A DNA stretch of 6,474 nucleotides, from the NCBI GenBank assembly GCA_023390395.1, contig JAEWCY010000239.1, forward strand, positions 1 through 6,474, given 5' to 3'. Positions 1-6,267 of this stretch are shown here, one piece after another. The notes under the pieces are model-generated. The model had not been told where the DNA came from, did no database searches, and saw nothing but the letters and a program-made list of their open reading frames with translations. The translations under genes and the position numbers were made by a program. Source of the stretch: Pseudomonadota bacterium. GTDB taxonomy: Bacteria > Desulfobacterota > Desulfovibrionia > Desulfovibrionales > Desulfovibrionaceae. Positions within the stretch are counted from its first letter, which is position 1, and each line of letters begins with the position of its first letter.

Positions 1-6
1 GGGCGA

Positions 7-80
7 CGCAGGCCGCAAAGCCGGCCAGCACCGCCCGGCCCATTTCCGAGACCACGAGCGCCAGCGGCGAAGCGCCGCAT
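7..80 (-). repeat. Left copy of a long inverted repeat shared with the right end of the window
   Basis: Read on the minus strand, this segment matches 6385-6457 on the plus strand. Two blocks are identical: 23 bases (58-80 versus 6385-6407) and 25 bases (7-31 versus 6433-6457). A further 7-base identical block, CGTGGTC, lies between them. The middle is diverged and differs in length by one base. The outer block contains a small palindrome, GCGGCG-AAG-CGCCGC. Because the two copies differ in length between the blocks, no single reading frame is kept across both, which argues for a non-coding dispersed repeat rather than two related genes. The repeat may continue past the left edge. Confidence 0.85.
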
Positions 81-85
81 TTTAA

Positions 86-133
86 GAGGTTTTCAAAAGC
101 AAAATTCCATTAAACCTCGCCCCGAAGGGGCGA
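86..133. repeat. Two adjacent small hairpins
   Basis: GAGGTTT (86-92) pairs with AAACCTC (112-118) across a 19-base AT-rich loop. It is directly followed by, and overlaps, a perfect 7-bp stem TCGCCCC / GGGGCGA (117-123 and 127-133) with the loop GAA. The two stems share bases 117-118 and so compete slightly at the junction. Neither is followed by a T-run on either strand, so a classical intrinsic terminator is not supported. The contrast of an AT-rich loop with GC-rich surroundings is visible. Confidence 0.6.
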
Positions 134-141
134 CGGCCTGA

Positions 142-205
142 GGGCGGAATTTTTCCTGCCGAGCCTGCCGCGTCAGCGGCGGCAGCGGCAGGGAAAATTC
201 CGCCC
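142..205. repeat. Large 20-bp-arm imperfect palindrome
   Basis: The left arm at 142-161 and the right arm at 186-205 are reverse complements over 20 positions with one exception, which would be a G-U pair in RNA. The 24-base loop (162-185) holds an inner stem GCCGC / GCGGC around GTCA, so the whole could fold into one long rod. The arms begin with GGGCGG and contain an AT-rich centre. No U-tract follows on either strand. It could act as a transcript-end structure or be part of the dispersed-repeat cluster. The pairing is directly visible; the role is unknown. Confidence 0.75.
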
Positions 206-278
206 CCATCTTCGGTCCGCCAACGCCCACCGCCCCGGTGACCGCAGCCCGCCCTGCCGACCACGCCGGTCGGGGGGC

Positions 279-380
279 CTGGGGGGAGTGACTCCCCCCA
301 GTGGGTCCAGGGCAAGCCCTGGCGGGGTTCGGGGCAGCGCCCCGATGGGTCCAGGGCAGCGCCCTGGCCGCCGGAGGCAT
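279..380 (+). repeat. Four-hairpin repeat cluster with GGCCGCCGGAGGCAT tail
   Basis: Four consecutive perfect inverted repeats are visible. They are CTGGGGGGAGT / ACTCCCCCCAG (279-289, 291-301), CCAGGGC / GCCCTGG (307-313, 316-322), TCGGGGC / GCCCCGA (329-335, 339-345) and CCAGGGC / GCCCTGG (351-357, 361-367). The 13-mer TGGGTCCAGGGCA occurs as a direct repeat at 302-314 and 346-358. The element ends with the 15-base tail GGCCGCCGGAGGCAT (366-380), which recurs in inverted orientation at 6268-6282. It lies 18 bp beyond the stop codon of the small minus-strand gene, so it could stop or protect that transcript. Confidence 0.85.
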
Positions 381-398
381 ACGGGCGTGCTCGACGAC

Positions 399-518
399 TT
401 ACTGTTCGTCGTCGAGTTGCCGGGCTTCGGCGTCGGTGACGGGTTCCCAAGCCGATGGAAACAAGAGCATGATGGCCGCGAAAAAGACCAATGCCGCTGC
501 GATGAGCGCATCTTTCAT
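399..518 (-). CDS. Small single-span membrane peptide, 39 aa, unknown function
   Basis: A 39-codon frame starts with ATG at 518-516 and ends with TAA at 401-399. A strong Shine-Dalgarno sequence, GGGGGAGG, sits five bases before the ATG, which is the main reason to call such a short gene. The peptide starts M-K-D, followed by an unbroken hydrophobic run at about residues 4-20 that is rich in Ala, Leu, Ile and Phe. P21, S22, A23 and W24 follow, then an acidic tail ending L-D-D-E-Q. This fits one transmembrane helix with a short polar C-terminus. There are no cysteines. It is transcribed divergently from the reductase gene and followed by a hairpin cluster. I do not recognise the family. It could be an accessory subunit of a membrane complex, a regulatory peptide or a toxin-like peptide; nothing in the sequence chooses between them. 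Confidence 0.7.
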   Translation of the reverse strand: MKDALIAAALVFFAAIMLLFPSAWEPVTDAEARQLDDEQ

Positions 519-581
519 GGCTGCCTCCCCCTGACTTTTCCCGGCCCCCCCCGGACCGGGCTCCCTGGTTCCCTGTTTTTC

Positions 582-609
582 GTTCTAGGCTTTTTTACCG
601 CGCCGGCAA
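582..609 (-). promoter_or_regulatory. Candidate promoter for the small membrane peptide gene
   Basis: Read on the minus strand, TTGCCG (609-604) and TAGAAC (587-582) are separated by 16 bases. Each matches the sigma-70 consensus hexamers at four of six positions. This would give a leader of roughly 55-60 bases before the ATG at 518. It is a visual match in a GC-rich region and therefore tentative. Confidence 0.3.
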
Positions 610-620
610 GGGAAATCATC

Positions 621-654
621 CGACCGGGGCCGGCATTGTTTGCAGTGCCGGTCG
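621..654. promoter_or_regulatory. Interrupted dyad, possible operator of the reductase gene
   Basis: CCGGCA (630-635) pairs with TGCCGG (646-651) around a 10-base AT-richer centre. The outer triplets CGA (621-623) and TCG (652-654) extend the dyad if bases 624-629 bulge out. It covers the presumed -35 position of the reductase promoter, which is where a repressor or activator site would be expected. No known regulator consensus is recognised. Confidence 0.35.
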
Positions 655-670
655 CCTTGGGCTACATAAT
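640..670 (+). promoter_or_regulatory. Candidate promoter for the disulfide reductase gene
   Basis: TTGCAG at 640-645 could serve as the -35 element. An AT-rich stretch, TACATAAT (663-670), supplies the -10: TACATA at 17-base spacing, or the better hexamer CATAAT at 19-base spacing. This is the most AT-rich island just upstream of the gene and would leave a leader of about 35 bases. Matches to consensus are partial, so the exact element is uncertain. Confidence 0.35.
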
Positions 671-696
671 GGCCGAACCCATTCGGGAAACGACTT

Positions 697-703
697 GAAG
701 GAG
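697..703 (+). promoter_or_regulatory. Ribosome binding site GAAGGAG of the reductase gene
   Basis: GAAGGAG is placed seven bases before the ATG at 711. It is strong, well spaced and fixes the start of the reductase. No other good start with a comparable site is nearby. Confidence 0.8.
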
Positions 704-710
704 CGCCAGC

Positions 711-2411
711 ATGGCCCTTTTCGGAAGCGATAAGGACAAGAAATCCAAGGACGAGAAGAAGGCGGCCCAGCACAAGCCCAAGCGGCTCATCCCCGAGGAC
801 AACATCGAGGAATTGACCAAGTTTTTCGAGCCGATGCAGGAGCCGGTTACGCTCGTGGTCTTTACCGACCCCAAGCGCAACGCGCCCTACAATACGTTCA
901 TGGAATCCCTGTGTCGGGAACTGGCGGAAATAACGCCGAAAATCACGACGCGTTTCGAGACGCTGGAGGGCGACGCGGCCAAGCTGCATGGCGTGGATTT
1001 TTCGCCCACGCTGCTGCTTGCGCCGGACCGGTACAAGATACGGTATCTGGGCGCGCCGCTCGGCGAGGAGGCGCGCACGCTGATCGAGACGATCATGCGG
1101 CTGTCCGTGGGCAAGAGCGGATTGGGGCAAATCTCGCGCCAGCTCCTCGGGGAGTTGGAGGAGAAGCGCGACGTGAAGGTGTTCGTGAGCCCGTCGTGCC
1201 CGTACTGTCCCGGCCAGGTGTCCCATGCCTTCCACTGCGCCATCGAGCGGCCGGACCTCGTTTCCGCCGCCTGCGTGGACATATCGCAGCACACGGAGCT
1301 GGCGGCCAAGTTCCAGGTCGGCTCGGTGCCGCACACCTTCGTCAACGACGATTTTTCCATGCTCGGGCTCGTGCCCGAGGAGCGGTTCGTGGTGGAACTC
1401 GTGACGCTCAAGAGCGCCGAGGAACTCATGGGCCGGCAGCGCGAGGCCGGCCTGGACATGGGCGGCGGGCTCGAGGTCAAGGAGGTGGACGTGGTGGTGG
1501 CCGGAGCCGGCCCGGCCGGGCTCACGGCGGCCATGTACGCGGTGCGAAGCGGCCTTTCGGCCGTGGTGCTGGAGAAAAACGTCATCGGCGGCCAGGTGGC
1601 GCTGACCCCGGTGGTGGAGAACTATCCGGGCTTTTCCAACGTGCCGGGCAAGCAGCTCATGGAGATGATCGCGGCCCAGGCGCGCGGCTACGCCGAGGTG
1701 CACGAGGGCGAGGGCATCGAGGAGGTCAAGGTCGGCAAGCACGTGGAGGTGTACACGGACAAGTCGGTGTACGTGGCCCGAGCGCTCATCCTGGCCACGG
1801 GAGCGGCCTGGAAGAAGATCGGCGTGCCGGGCGAGGACCGGTATTTCGGCTTCGGCGTCAGCTACTGCTCCACCTGCGACGGCTATCTCTACCGCGAGAA
1901 GAAGGCGGTGGTGATCGGCGGCGGCAACACGGCGTTGACCGACGCCTTGCACCTCAAGAACCTGGGCGTGGACGTGACGGTCATCCACCGCCGGGCGGAA
2001 TTCCGGGCCGAGAAGCATCTGGTGGACGCGGTGGCCAAGGAGGGCGTGGCGACGATCCTCGACGCCGTGGTCACGGAAATCGTGGGCGAGGACAACAAGG
2101 TCACGGGCGTGACGGTGCGAAACGTGGCCGACGGGACCGAGCGGCTGGTGGAGACGGACGCGGTGTTCGTGGCCATCGGGCTGACCCCCAACACGGAGAT
2201 CGCCGAGGAACTGGGGCTTGCCCTGGACGCCGACGGCTTCATCAAGACGGACCGGGCCAAGCGCACGTCCATCCCGCGCATCTACGCCGCCGGCGACGTG
2301 ACGGGCGGGGCGCGCCAGATCGTCACGGCCGTGGGCGACGGCTCGACGGCGGCGCTGTCGGCCTTCGAGGACCTGGCCCATCCTTACTGGAAGAAGGAGA
2401 AGACGACCTGA
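711..2411 (+). CDS. AhpF-like / thioredoxin reductase-like FAD disulfide reductase with N-terminal thioredoxin-fold domains
   Basis: The product is a 566-residue cytosolic flavoenzyme predicted to pass electrons from NAD(P)H through FAD and a redox disulfide to an attached thioredoxin-like domain and on to a partner protein. Residues 1-25 are a lysine-rich charged extension. Residues about 32-132 form a first thioredoxin-like fold without a CxxC. Residues about 153-235 form a second one with the active site CPYC at C163/C166. This is the arrangement of the AhpF N-terminal domain. The core follows: FAD motif GAGPAG (265-270), redox motif C386-S-T-C389 followed by DG, pyridine nucleotide motif GGGNTA (403-408), HRRAEFR (426-432) and the second FAD motif around G528-D529. 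HRRxxxR is the NADPH-phosphate-binding signature of thioredoxin reductases. E. coli AhpF is about 521 residues and NADH-dependent, so this looks like a hybrid. No ahpC is adjacent; the nearest peroxidase is the Bcp/PrxQ gene on the converging strand. The enzyme class is secure; the physiological partner is inferred. Confidence 0.92.
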   Translation: MALFGSDKDKKSKDEKKAAQHKPKRLIPEDNIEELTKFFEPMQEPVTLVVFTDPKRNAPYNTFMESLCRELAEITPKITTRFETLEGDAAKLHGVDFSPTLLLAPDRYKIRYLGAPLGEEARTLIETIMRLSVGKSGLGQISRQLLGELEEKRDVKVFVSPSCPYCPGQVSHAFHCAIERPDLVSAACVDISQHTELAAKFQVGSVPHTFVNDDFSMLGLVPEERFVVELVTLKSAEELMGRQREAGLDMGGGLEVKEVDVVVAGAGPAGLTAAMYAVRSGLSAVVLEKNVIGGQVALTPVVENYPGFSNVPGKQLMEMIAAQARGYAEVHEGEGIEEVKVGKHVEVYTDKSVYVARALILATGAAWKKIGVPGEDRYFGFGVSYCSTCDGYLYREKKAVVIGGGNTALTDALHLKNLGVDVTVIHRRAEFRAEKHLVDAVAKEGVATILDAVVTEIVGEDNKVTGVTVRNVADGTERLVETDAVFVAIGLTPNTEIAEELGLALDADGFIKTDRAKRTSIPRIYAAGDVTGGARQIVTAVGDGSTAALSAFEDLAHPYWKKEKTT

Positions 2412-2438
2412 CGGGCCGTCCGGCATCCCTTTTCAGGC
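2412..2438. other. Convergent 27-bp gap without a clear terminator
   Basis: The reductase stop (TGA, 2409-2411) and the radical SAM stop (TAA, 2441-2439) face each other across 27 bases. The palindrome GACGGGCCGTC spanning the first stop has a one-base centre and no T-run on either side beyond a TTTT. I see no convincing intrinsic terminator for either transcript, so overlapping convergent transcription is possible. Confidence 0.5.
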
Positions 2439-3428
2439 TTACAGCGTGGCGTAGAATTCCGGCGGGGACAGTTCCGTGGACTCGAACCAGCCGCGCTCGG
2501 ACAGGTGGCGGCGGATGTCCTGGCACAGCTCGCACTTGTTGACGTAGCCCCGGGGGTTGGCCGTGAACTCCTCGAGGTTGGCGGCGTAGTCGTACATGCC
2601 GCGTATGCCGGATTCGGCCAGGGTGGACAGGATGGGATAGAGTTCCGGGTCCAAGGGGCCGCCCAGGTCCGTGGCCCGGATGGCCAGGCCCGAACACAGG
2701 CCCGGGGTGTAGTCGCCGTAGAGGTCCATGTGAAAATGGCTGGCGTCGGTGAGTTCGCCCCGACAGTCGGCCGACGCGCCGGCCAGCACCTCGGCCACGG
2801 GACGACGGCCCAGGGCCGGACCGAACAGGTCGAAGGCCCGGCCGCCCAGGTGAATCCAGGTCCGCTTGAGGATCTGCACCGGATAGTCCGGCCCGAAGCG
2901 TTGCAGGTACTCGCCGAAGGGATGGATCGTCTCCGGGTCGAAGGCCCGCAGGTCTTCGAGGAAATGCTCCTGCCAGGGAAAGACGTCGACGCCCGCCAGG
3001 CCGGCCGCCTCGATGACGCCGAGCGTCTTTTTGAGCGGGATGAAGCCGTTGTGCATGGGGCTTACGGACACGAGCAGCCGGGAAAGGCCCATGCCGCGCA
3101 GCTCGGCCAGCAGTTCCGCGGCCTCGTCCAGGTCCTCGAACCACGAGCCGCTCGTCTCCACGTATTCCAGGGGCATGCCCGTCTCGGCCGCCGCCGCCAA
3201 CACCCCGGCCAGCGACAGCGGGTCGAGCAGCGGCTCGCCGCCGCCCACGTGCATGGACGTCGCGCCCAGGGACAGGGCCTTGGCGAAAAGCTCCGTGGCC
3301 GTGGCCTGGTCGATGTACTGCGCCTCCCGGGAGGGACCGCCCCGGTACAGGCAATGCGGACAGGCGCTCTGGCACTGGTAGGTGGCGACAAGCCCGCCCG
3401 AGCGCAGGCGCGTGACGGCGAGGGTCAT
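2439..3428 (-). CDS. Uncharacterised radical SAM protein with extra C-terminal cysteines
   Basis: The product is a 329-residue protein with the radical SAM signature CxxxCxxC at C19, C23 and C26, which binds the 4Fe-4S cluster that cleaves S-adenosylmethionine. The GGEP-type motif G63-G64-E65-P66 contacts the SAM amino group. The N-terminal two thirds fit a partial TIM-barrel. The C-terminal part holds four more cysteines, C222, C245 (in a P-G-L-C-S-G-L context) and the pair C299/C302. Together they could hold an auxiliary iron-sulfur cluster, as in SPASM/Twitch-like enzymes, but the spacing does not match a standard SPASM motif. The ATG at 3428 comes five bases after the bcp stop. A GGAG lies ten bases upstream and a GAGG three bases upstream, so translation is probably coupled to bcp. 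It is the last gene of the minus-strand cluster. I cannot assign a substrate. Possible roles include peptide or cofactor modification, but the sequence does not say which. Confidence 0.88.
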   Translation of the reverse strand: MTLAVTRLRSGGLVATYQCQSACPHCLYRGGPSREAQYIDQATATELFAKALSLGATSMHVGGGEPLLDPLSLAGVLAAAAETGMPLEYVETSGSWFEDLDEAAELLAELRGMGLSRLLVSVSPMHNGFIPLKKTLGVIEAAGLAGVDVFPWQEHFLEDLRAFDPETIHPFGEYLQRFGPDYPVQILKRTWIHLGGRAFDLFGPALGRRPVAEVLAGASADCRGELTDASHFHMDLYGDYTPGLCSGLAIRATDLGGPLDPELYPILSTLAESGIRGMYDYAANLEEFTANPRGYVNKCELCQDIRRHLSERGWFESTELSPPEFYATL

Positions 3429-3433
3429 GGGCC

Positions 3434-3922
3434 TCAGGCTCCGGCCGCGTCCGTCAGGGCGGCCAGCACGGCCGCGGCGTGCCCGGCGGCCTTGGCCACC
3501 TTGGGCCAGGCCTGGCGCACCATGCCCTGGGGGTCGATGAGGAAGGTGGAGCGCACCGCGCCCATGCACTCCTTGCCGCACATCTTTTTCATGCGCCAGA
3601 CCCCGTAGGCGTTGTGGGCCGCAAGCTCCGGATCGGAGAGCAGCAGGACGGCCAGCGCGTGCTTGTCGATGAATTTCGCGTGGGTGGCCGGCTTGTCGCG
3701 GCTGACCCCGACCACGGCCGCGCCCAGGGCTTCGAACCGGGGCAGCAGGTCCGTGAACTCCAGGGCCTCGGTGGTGCAGCCGCTGGTGAGGTCTTTCGGG
3801 TAGAAATAGAGCACCAGCCAGCGGCCGGCGAAATCGGCCAGGGAATGGAGCGCGCCGGCCGCGTCGGGCAGGCGGAAGTCCGGGGCGGGCCGCCCGGGCG
3901 CGGGCCAGGTCTCGTCGCTCAT
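3434..3922 (-). CDS. bcp: Thiol peroxidase, Bcp / PrxQ family peroxiredoxin
   Basis: The product is a 162-residue cytosolic peroxiredoxin that reduces hydrogen peroxide and organic hydroperoxides with a reactive cysteine. The active site Y-P-K-D-L-T-S-G-C places the peroxidatic cysteine at C49 with T46, and the conserved arginine is R124 in V-R-S-T-F-L-I-D. Length and layout are normal for Bcp/PrxQ. The usual resolving cysteine five residues after C49, as in E. coli Bcp, is Leu54 here. The only other cysteines are C115 and C119 in K-M-C-G-K-E-C-M, where many relatives have aromatic residues. They may act as resolving cysteines, or the enzyme may be one-Cys. The ATG at 3922-3920 overlaps the stop of the upstream transglycosylase by four bases (ATGA), and GGAG lies five bases before it. 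The gene sits inside an operon, next to the converging disulfide reductase, which could supply its electrons. Confidence 0.95.
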   Translation of the reverse strand: MSDETWPAPGRPAPDFRLPDAAGALHSLADFAGRWLVLYFYPKDLTSGCTTEALEFTDLLPRFEALGAAVVGVSRDKPATHAKFIDKHALAVLLLSDPELAAHNAYGVWRMKKMCGKECMGAVRSTFLIDPQGMVRQAWPKVAKAAGHAAAVLAALTDAAGA

Positions 3923-4614
3923 GGCTGCTCCATCCTGGCGGGCGGCAGGTCCGTCGCGGCCAGTTTCTTGTGGATCGAATCGATGTCTTCCACGGGATAG
4001 CGTTGCCGCAAATAAAAATAGCGGTCCACCACCTTGAGCACATAATCCCGGGTTTCGTCAAAGGGGGGCACGCCGCCGGCCTTGGCCACGGCCCCGGGGC
4101 CGGCGTTGTAGGCGGCCAGGGCCATGACCTCGGTCTGGAACTTGTCCAGCATGGACTTGAGATAACGCGTGCCGGCGGCGATGTTGAGCTCCGCGTCGAA
4201 GGGCTCGGTCAGGCCCAAAAGCTTCTGTGTGTCGGGCATGATCTGCATGATTCCCTGGGCGCCCTTGGGCGAGACGGCGCAGGGGTTGAAGCGGGATTCC
4301 TGCTCGATGAGCGCGTAGACCAGGCGCGGGTCCAGGCCGTTCTTGCGGCTGTGGATGTTGACCAGGCGCAGGAGCTTCTTGTCCTCGATGAGCGCCGGGT
4401 AGCGGCAGGCGACGGGATTCGCCCCACCCAGGCGGCGGCCGGCCTGGCGCAGGGAAGCGTCGCGCTTGGCCGCGGCCACGGGATCGGGCAGGCTGATCCC
4501 ATGGATTTCCGTGGCCGGCATGGGCGCGGTGGCCATCTTCGGACCGGCGGCGAAAACCGGCCCGGCAAGCAGAAGAAACAGGGCGGCCAGGGAGGCCGAC
4601 GTCGCGACACGCAT
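3919..4614 (-). CDS. Exported lytic murein transglycosylase, SLT family
   Basis: The product is a 231-residue periplasmic enzyme that cleaves the MurNAc-GlcNAc bond of peptidoglycan to leave 1,6-anhydro ends. A signal peptide is clear: M-R, a hydrophobic core at about residues 7-18, and a cleavage site near V-F-A-A (residues 20-23). The catalytic domain starts near residue 80. It carries the family motifs E-S-R-F-N-P with catalytic E106, the block ending G-I-M-Q-I-M-P (121-127), N-I-A-A-G-T-R-Y-L (144-152) and A-A-Y-N-A-G-P-G (167-174). Residues C70 and C112 are the cysteines of the mature part and could form a disulfide. I chose the ATG at 4614 because AAGGAG lies nine bases upstream and the signal peptide begins there. 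A TTG at 4674-4672 would add 20 residues ahead of the signal peptide. No LysM or lipobox is visible. It overlaps bcp by four bases and is probably co-transcribed with it. Confidence 0.93.
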   Translation of the reverse strand: MRVATSASLAALFLLLAGPVFAAGPKMATAPMPATEIHGISLPDPVAAAKRDASLRQAGRRLGGANPVACRYPALIEDKKLLRLVNIHSRKNGLDPRLVYALIEQESRFNPCAVSPKGAQGIMQIMPDTQKLLGLTEPFDAELNIAAGTRYLKSMLDKFQTEVMALAAYNAGPGAVAKAGGVPPFDETRDYVLKVVDRYFYLRQRYPVEDIDSIHKKLAATDLPPARMEQP

Positions 4615-4623
4615 CAGGCAACG

Positions 4624-4629
4624 CTCCTT
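4624..4629 (-). promoter_or_regulatory. Ribosome binding site AAGGAG deciding the transglycosylase start
   Basis: On the minus strand AAGGAG precedes the ATG at 4614 by nine bases. It supports this start over the upstream in-frame TTG at 4674. The rest of the 70-bp gap to the ATPase gene (4615-4684) shows no convincing hairpin terminator or promoter. Confidence 0.65.
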
Positions 4630-4684
4630 GGCGACATGCCTCTTGCCCCTACCCCCTTCGCCAGGGATTGACAAGAAAGGGGGC

Positions 4685-6259
4685 TCAACGGACTTGACGT
4701 CGCCAGCGGTCGATGGTGTCGCCGATGAAGCCCGTGTCGTTACACGGCGCGGACCAGACCGCGGAAAATTTGGCCGTATCGCTGCGCGGGCGCTCGTTTT
4801 CCTCCAGGTCGCGCAGGCGGATGCGCATGGGCACCGGCACGCCCTCGCCCACCACCACCGCCTCCTGGGTGCGCAGGGCCGGCAGGGCGGCCAGCAGGCC
4901 GGCGGCGTTTTCCGGCATGGCCCGGCGCACGAAAAGCTGATCCTGCTCGTTGCTCATGCGCAGCGACACCAGGGTGTTGACCTGGGACAGCACGGTTTCC
5001 GAGATTTCCGAAGGCCGCTGGGTGACCAGGCCCAGGGACACGCCGTACTTGCGCCCCTCCTTGGCGATGCGCGACAGGGCCCGGCGCGTGGGGCCGAAGG
5101 CCGCGGCAGTGTCGCGCGGCACGTAGCGGTGGGCCTCCTCGCACACGAGCAGCACCGGCACGCCCCGGCCCCGCTCGGCCCACAGGGCGAAATCGAAGAT
5201 GAGCCGGCACAGCACCGACACCACCACATCCACGATCTCCGCCGGCACGCCGGCCAGGTTGAAGATGGTCAGCGGCCGGCCGTCGGCCGGCAGGCGCAGG
5301 TAGCGCGAGAGCACCGCGCCCATGTTGTCCTCGATGGTGAGCTGGCCGAACATGAAGGCGAAGCGCCGGTCGCGGCGCAGGGCGTCCAGGCGCGCCGTCA
5401 GGCGCAGGTAGGGCACGGAGCTCTCGGGCTTGTCCAGGCGGCCCATGCCGATCTTGAGCAGCTCCGTCACCCGGGCCAGGCGGTAGGGCGTGGGCGTGTC
5501 GATGGTCAGCCCGGCCTCGTCGCCGCCGGCACCGCGCCAGTACTCGGCCTTGGCCGCCAGCACGCATTCCTTGAGGATGTTCGCCTCCACCTCGCGGTAC
5601 GGCTGCTCGCCGCTGCAAAAGACCTGCACCATCTCCTCGAAGTCGAGCAGCCAATAGGGCAAGGCAAGGTTGTCGGGCGTGACCGACTCGGCCATGTCGC
5701 CAAAGGCCGAGGCGTACTCGTCGTGGGGGTCGAGCAGCACGATGTGGCCGCTCGGATGGGCGGAGAGCACCGAACGCAGCAGCACCGCCACGGTGCAGGA
5801 CTTGCCCGAGCCCGTGGTGCCGAGCACGGCGAAATGCTTGCCCAGGAAATCGTCCACCACCATGAAGGCCGGCACCTCGGCGTCCTGATGCAGGCTGCCG
5901 ATACGCACGCTCGACTTGGCGGGCTTGGCGTAGATGCGGGCCAGGTCCTGGGAGGCGGCCAGACGCGCCGGGCCGCCGAGACAGGGGCTCACCGACACGC
6001 CGCGCGTGAAGGAAAAGTCGTCCGTCTCCGGCCCCAAGCTCTCGCCGAGCAGGGCCAGCCTGGCCAGCCGCAGGCCGCCCTCCCCGGCCGCCGGCGACGG
6101 CATCTCCAGCGCCTGCACCAGGCCGAACACCATGGAACGCTCCGAAGGCAGCACCACCATCTCGCCCAGGCGCACCCCGCCGGCCACGGCGGCGTCGAGC
6201 ACCAGCGTCACCTCCGCGCCCTCGACCGAGGAAATGGAGCCTATGTACTTGCGTTGCAT
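4685..6259 (-). CDS. HerA-like / DUF87 family DNA-translocase ATPase
   Basis: The product is a 524-residue P-loop ATPase of the HerA/FtsK superfamily, whose members form hexameric rings that move DNA. Residues about 1-75 look like the HAS-barrel domain (a beta-rich segment including G-E-M-V-V-L-P). The ATPase core has Walker A G-T-T-G-S-G-K-S (147-154) and Walker B V-L-L-V-C-E-E (369-375) followed by A-H. It also has the HerA-like stretch G-R-K-Y-G-V-S-L-G-L-V-T-Q-R-P-S-E ending at 418 and S-L-R-M-S-N-E-Q-D (432-440) with a candidate arginine finger R434. The ATG at 6259 was chosen because the 30 upstream codons merely translate a GC-rich hairpin repeat. The best Shine-Dalgarno is GGAGG, 11 bases upstream. 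Archaeal herA pairs with nurA, but no NurA-like nuclease is present in the window, nor any SIR2 or other defence effector. The biological role is therefore open. The family call is firm. Confidence 0.9.
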   Translation of the reverse strand: MQRKYIGSISSVEGAEVTLVLDAAVAGGVRLGEMVVLPSERSMVFGLVQALEMPSPAAGEGGLRLARLALLGESLGPETDDFSFTRGVSVSPCLGGPARLAASQDLARIYAKPAKSSVRIGSLHQDAEVPAFMVVDDFLGKHFAVLGTTGSGKSCTVAVLLRSVLSAHPSGHIVLLDPHDEYASAFGDMAESVTPDNLALPYWLLDFEEMVQVFCSGEQPYREVEANILKECVLAAKAEYWRGAGGDEAGLTIDTPTPYRLARVTELLKIGMGRLDKPESSVPYLRLTARLDALRRDRRFAFMFGQLTIEDNMGAVLSRYLRLPADGRPLTIFNLAGVPAEIVDVVVSVLCRLIFDFALWAERGRGVPVLLVCEEAHRYVPRDTAAAFGPTRRALSRIAKEGRKYGVSLGLVTQRPSEISETVLSQVNTLVSLRMSNEQDQLFVRRAMPENAAGLLAALPALRTQEAVVVGEGVPVPMRIRLRDLEENERPRSDTAKFSAVWSAPCNDTGFIGDTIDRWRRQVR

Positions 6260-6267
6260 AAGGAAGA

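Noticed and set aside
1..43. A minus-strand frame starting at ATG 43-41 and running off the left edge, with a hydrophobic, signal-like start.
   Set aside because: The sequence lies in the repeat also found at 6433-6457. It has no clear ribosome site, and the two repeat copies do not keep one frame. A partial gene cannot be excluded but is not supported.
279..380. A CRISPR array, because of regularly spaced repeated motifs.
   Set aside because: The repeats are short palindromes of different sequence with no uniform spacers. Only one 13-base direct repeat pair is present.
585..2426. Long open frames on the minus strand opposite the reductase gene.
   Set aside because: They are rich in Arg, His, Gly and Ala with no recognisable motif, as expected opposite a GC-rich gene, while the plus-strand frame carries complete FAD, NADPH and CxxC motifs.
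4685..6259. A HerA-based antiphage defence system (such as SIR2-HerA or nuclease-HerA).
   Set aside because: No effector gene is adjacent within the window; the next gene downstream is a transglycosylase and upstream is only repeat DNA to the edge.
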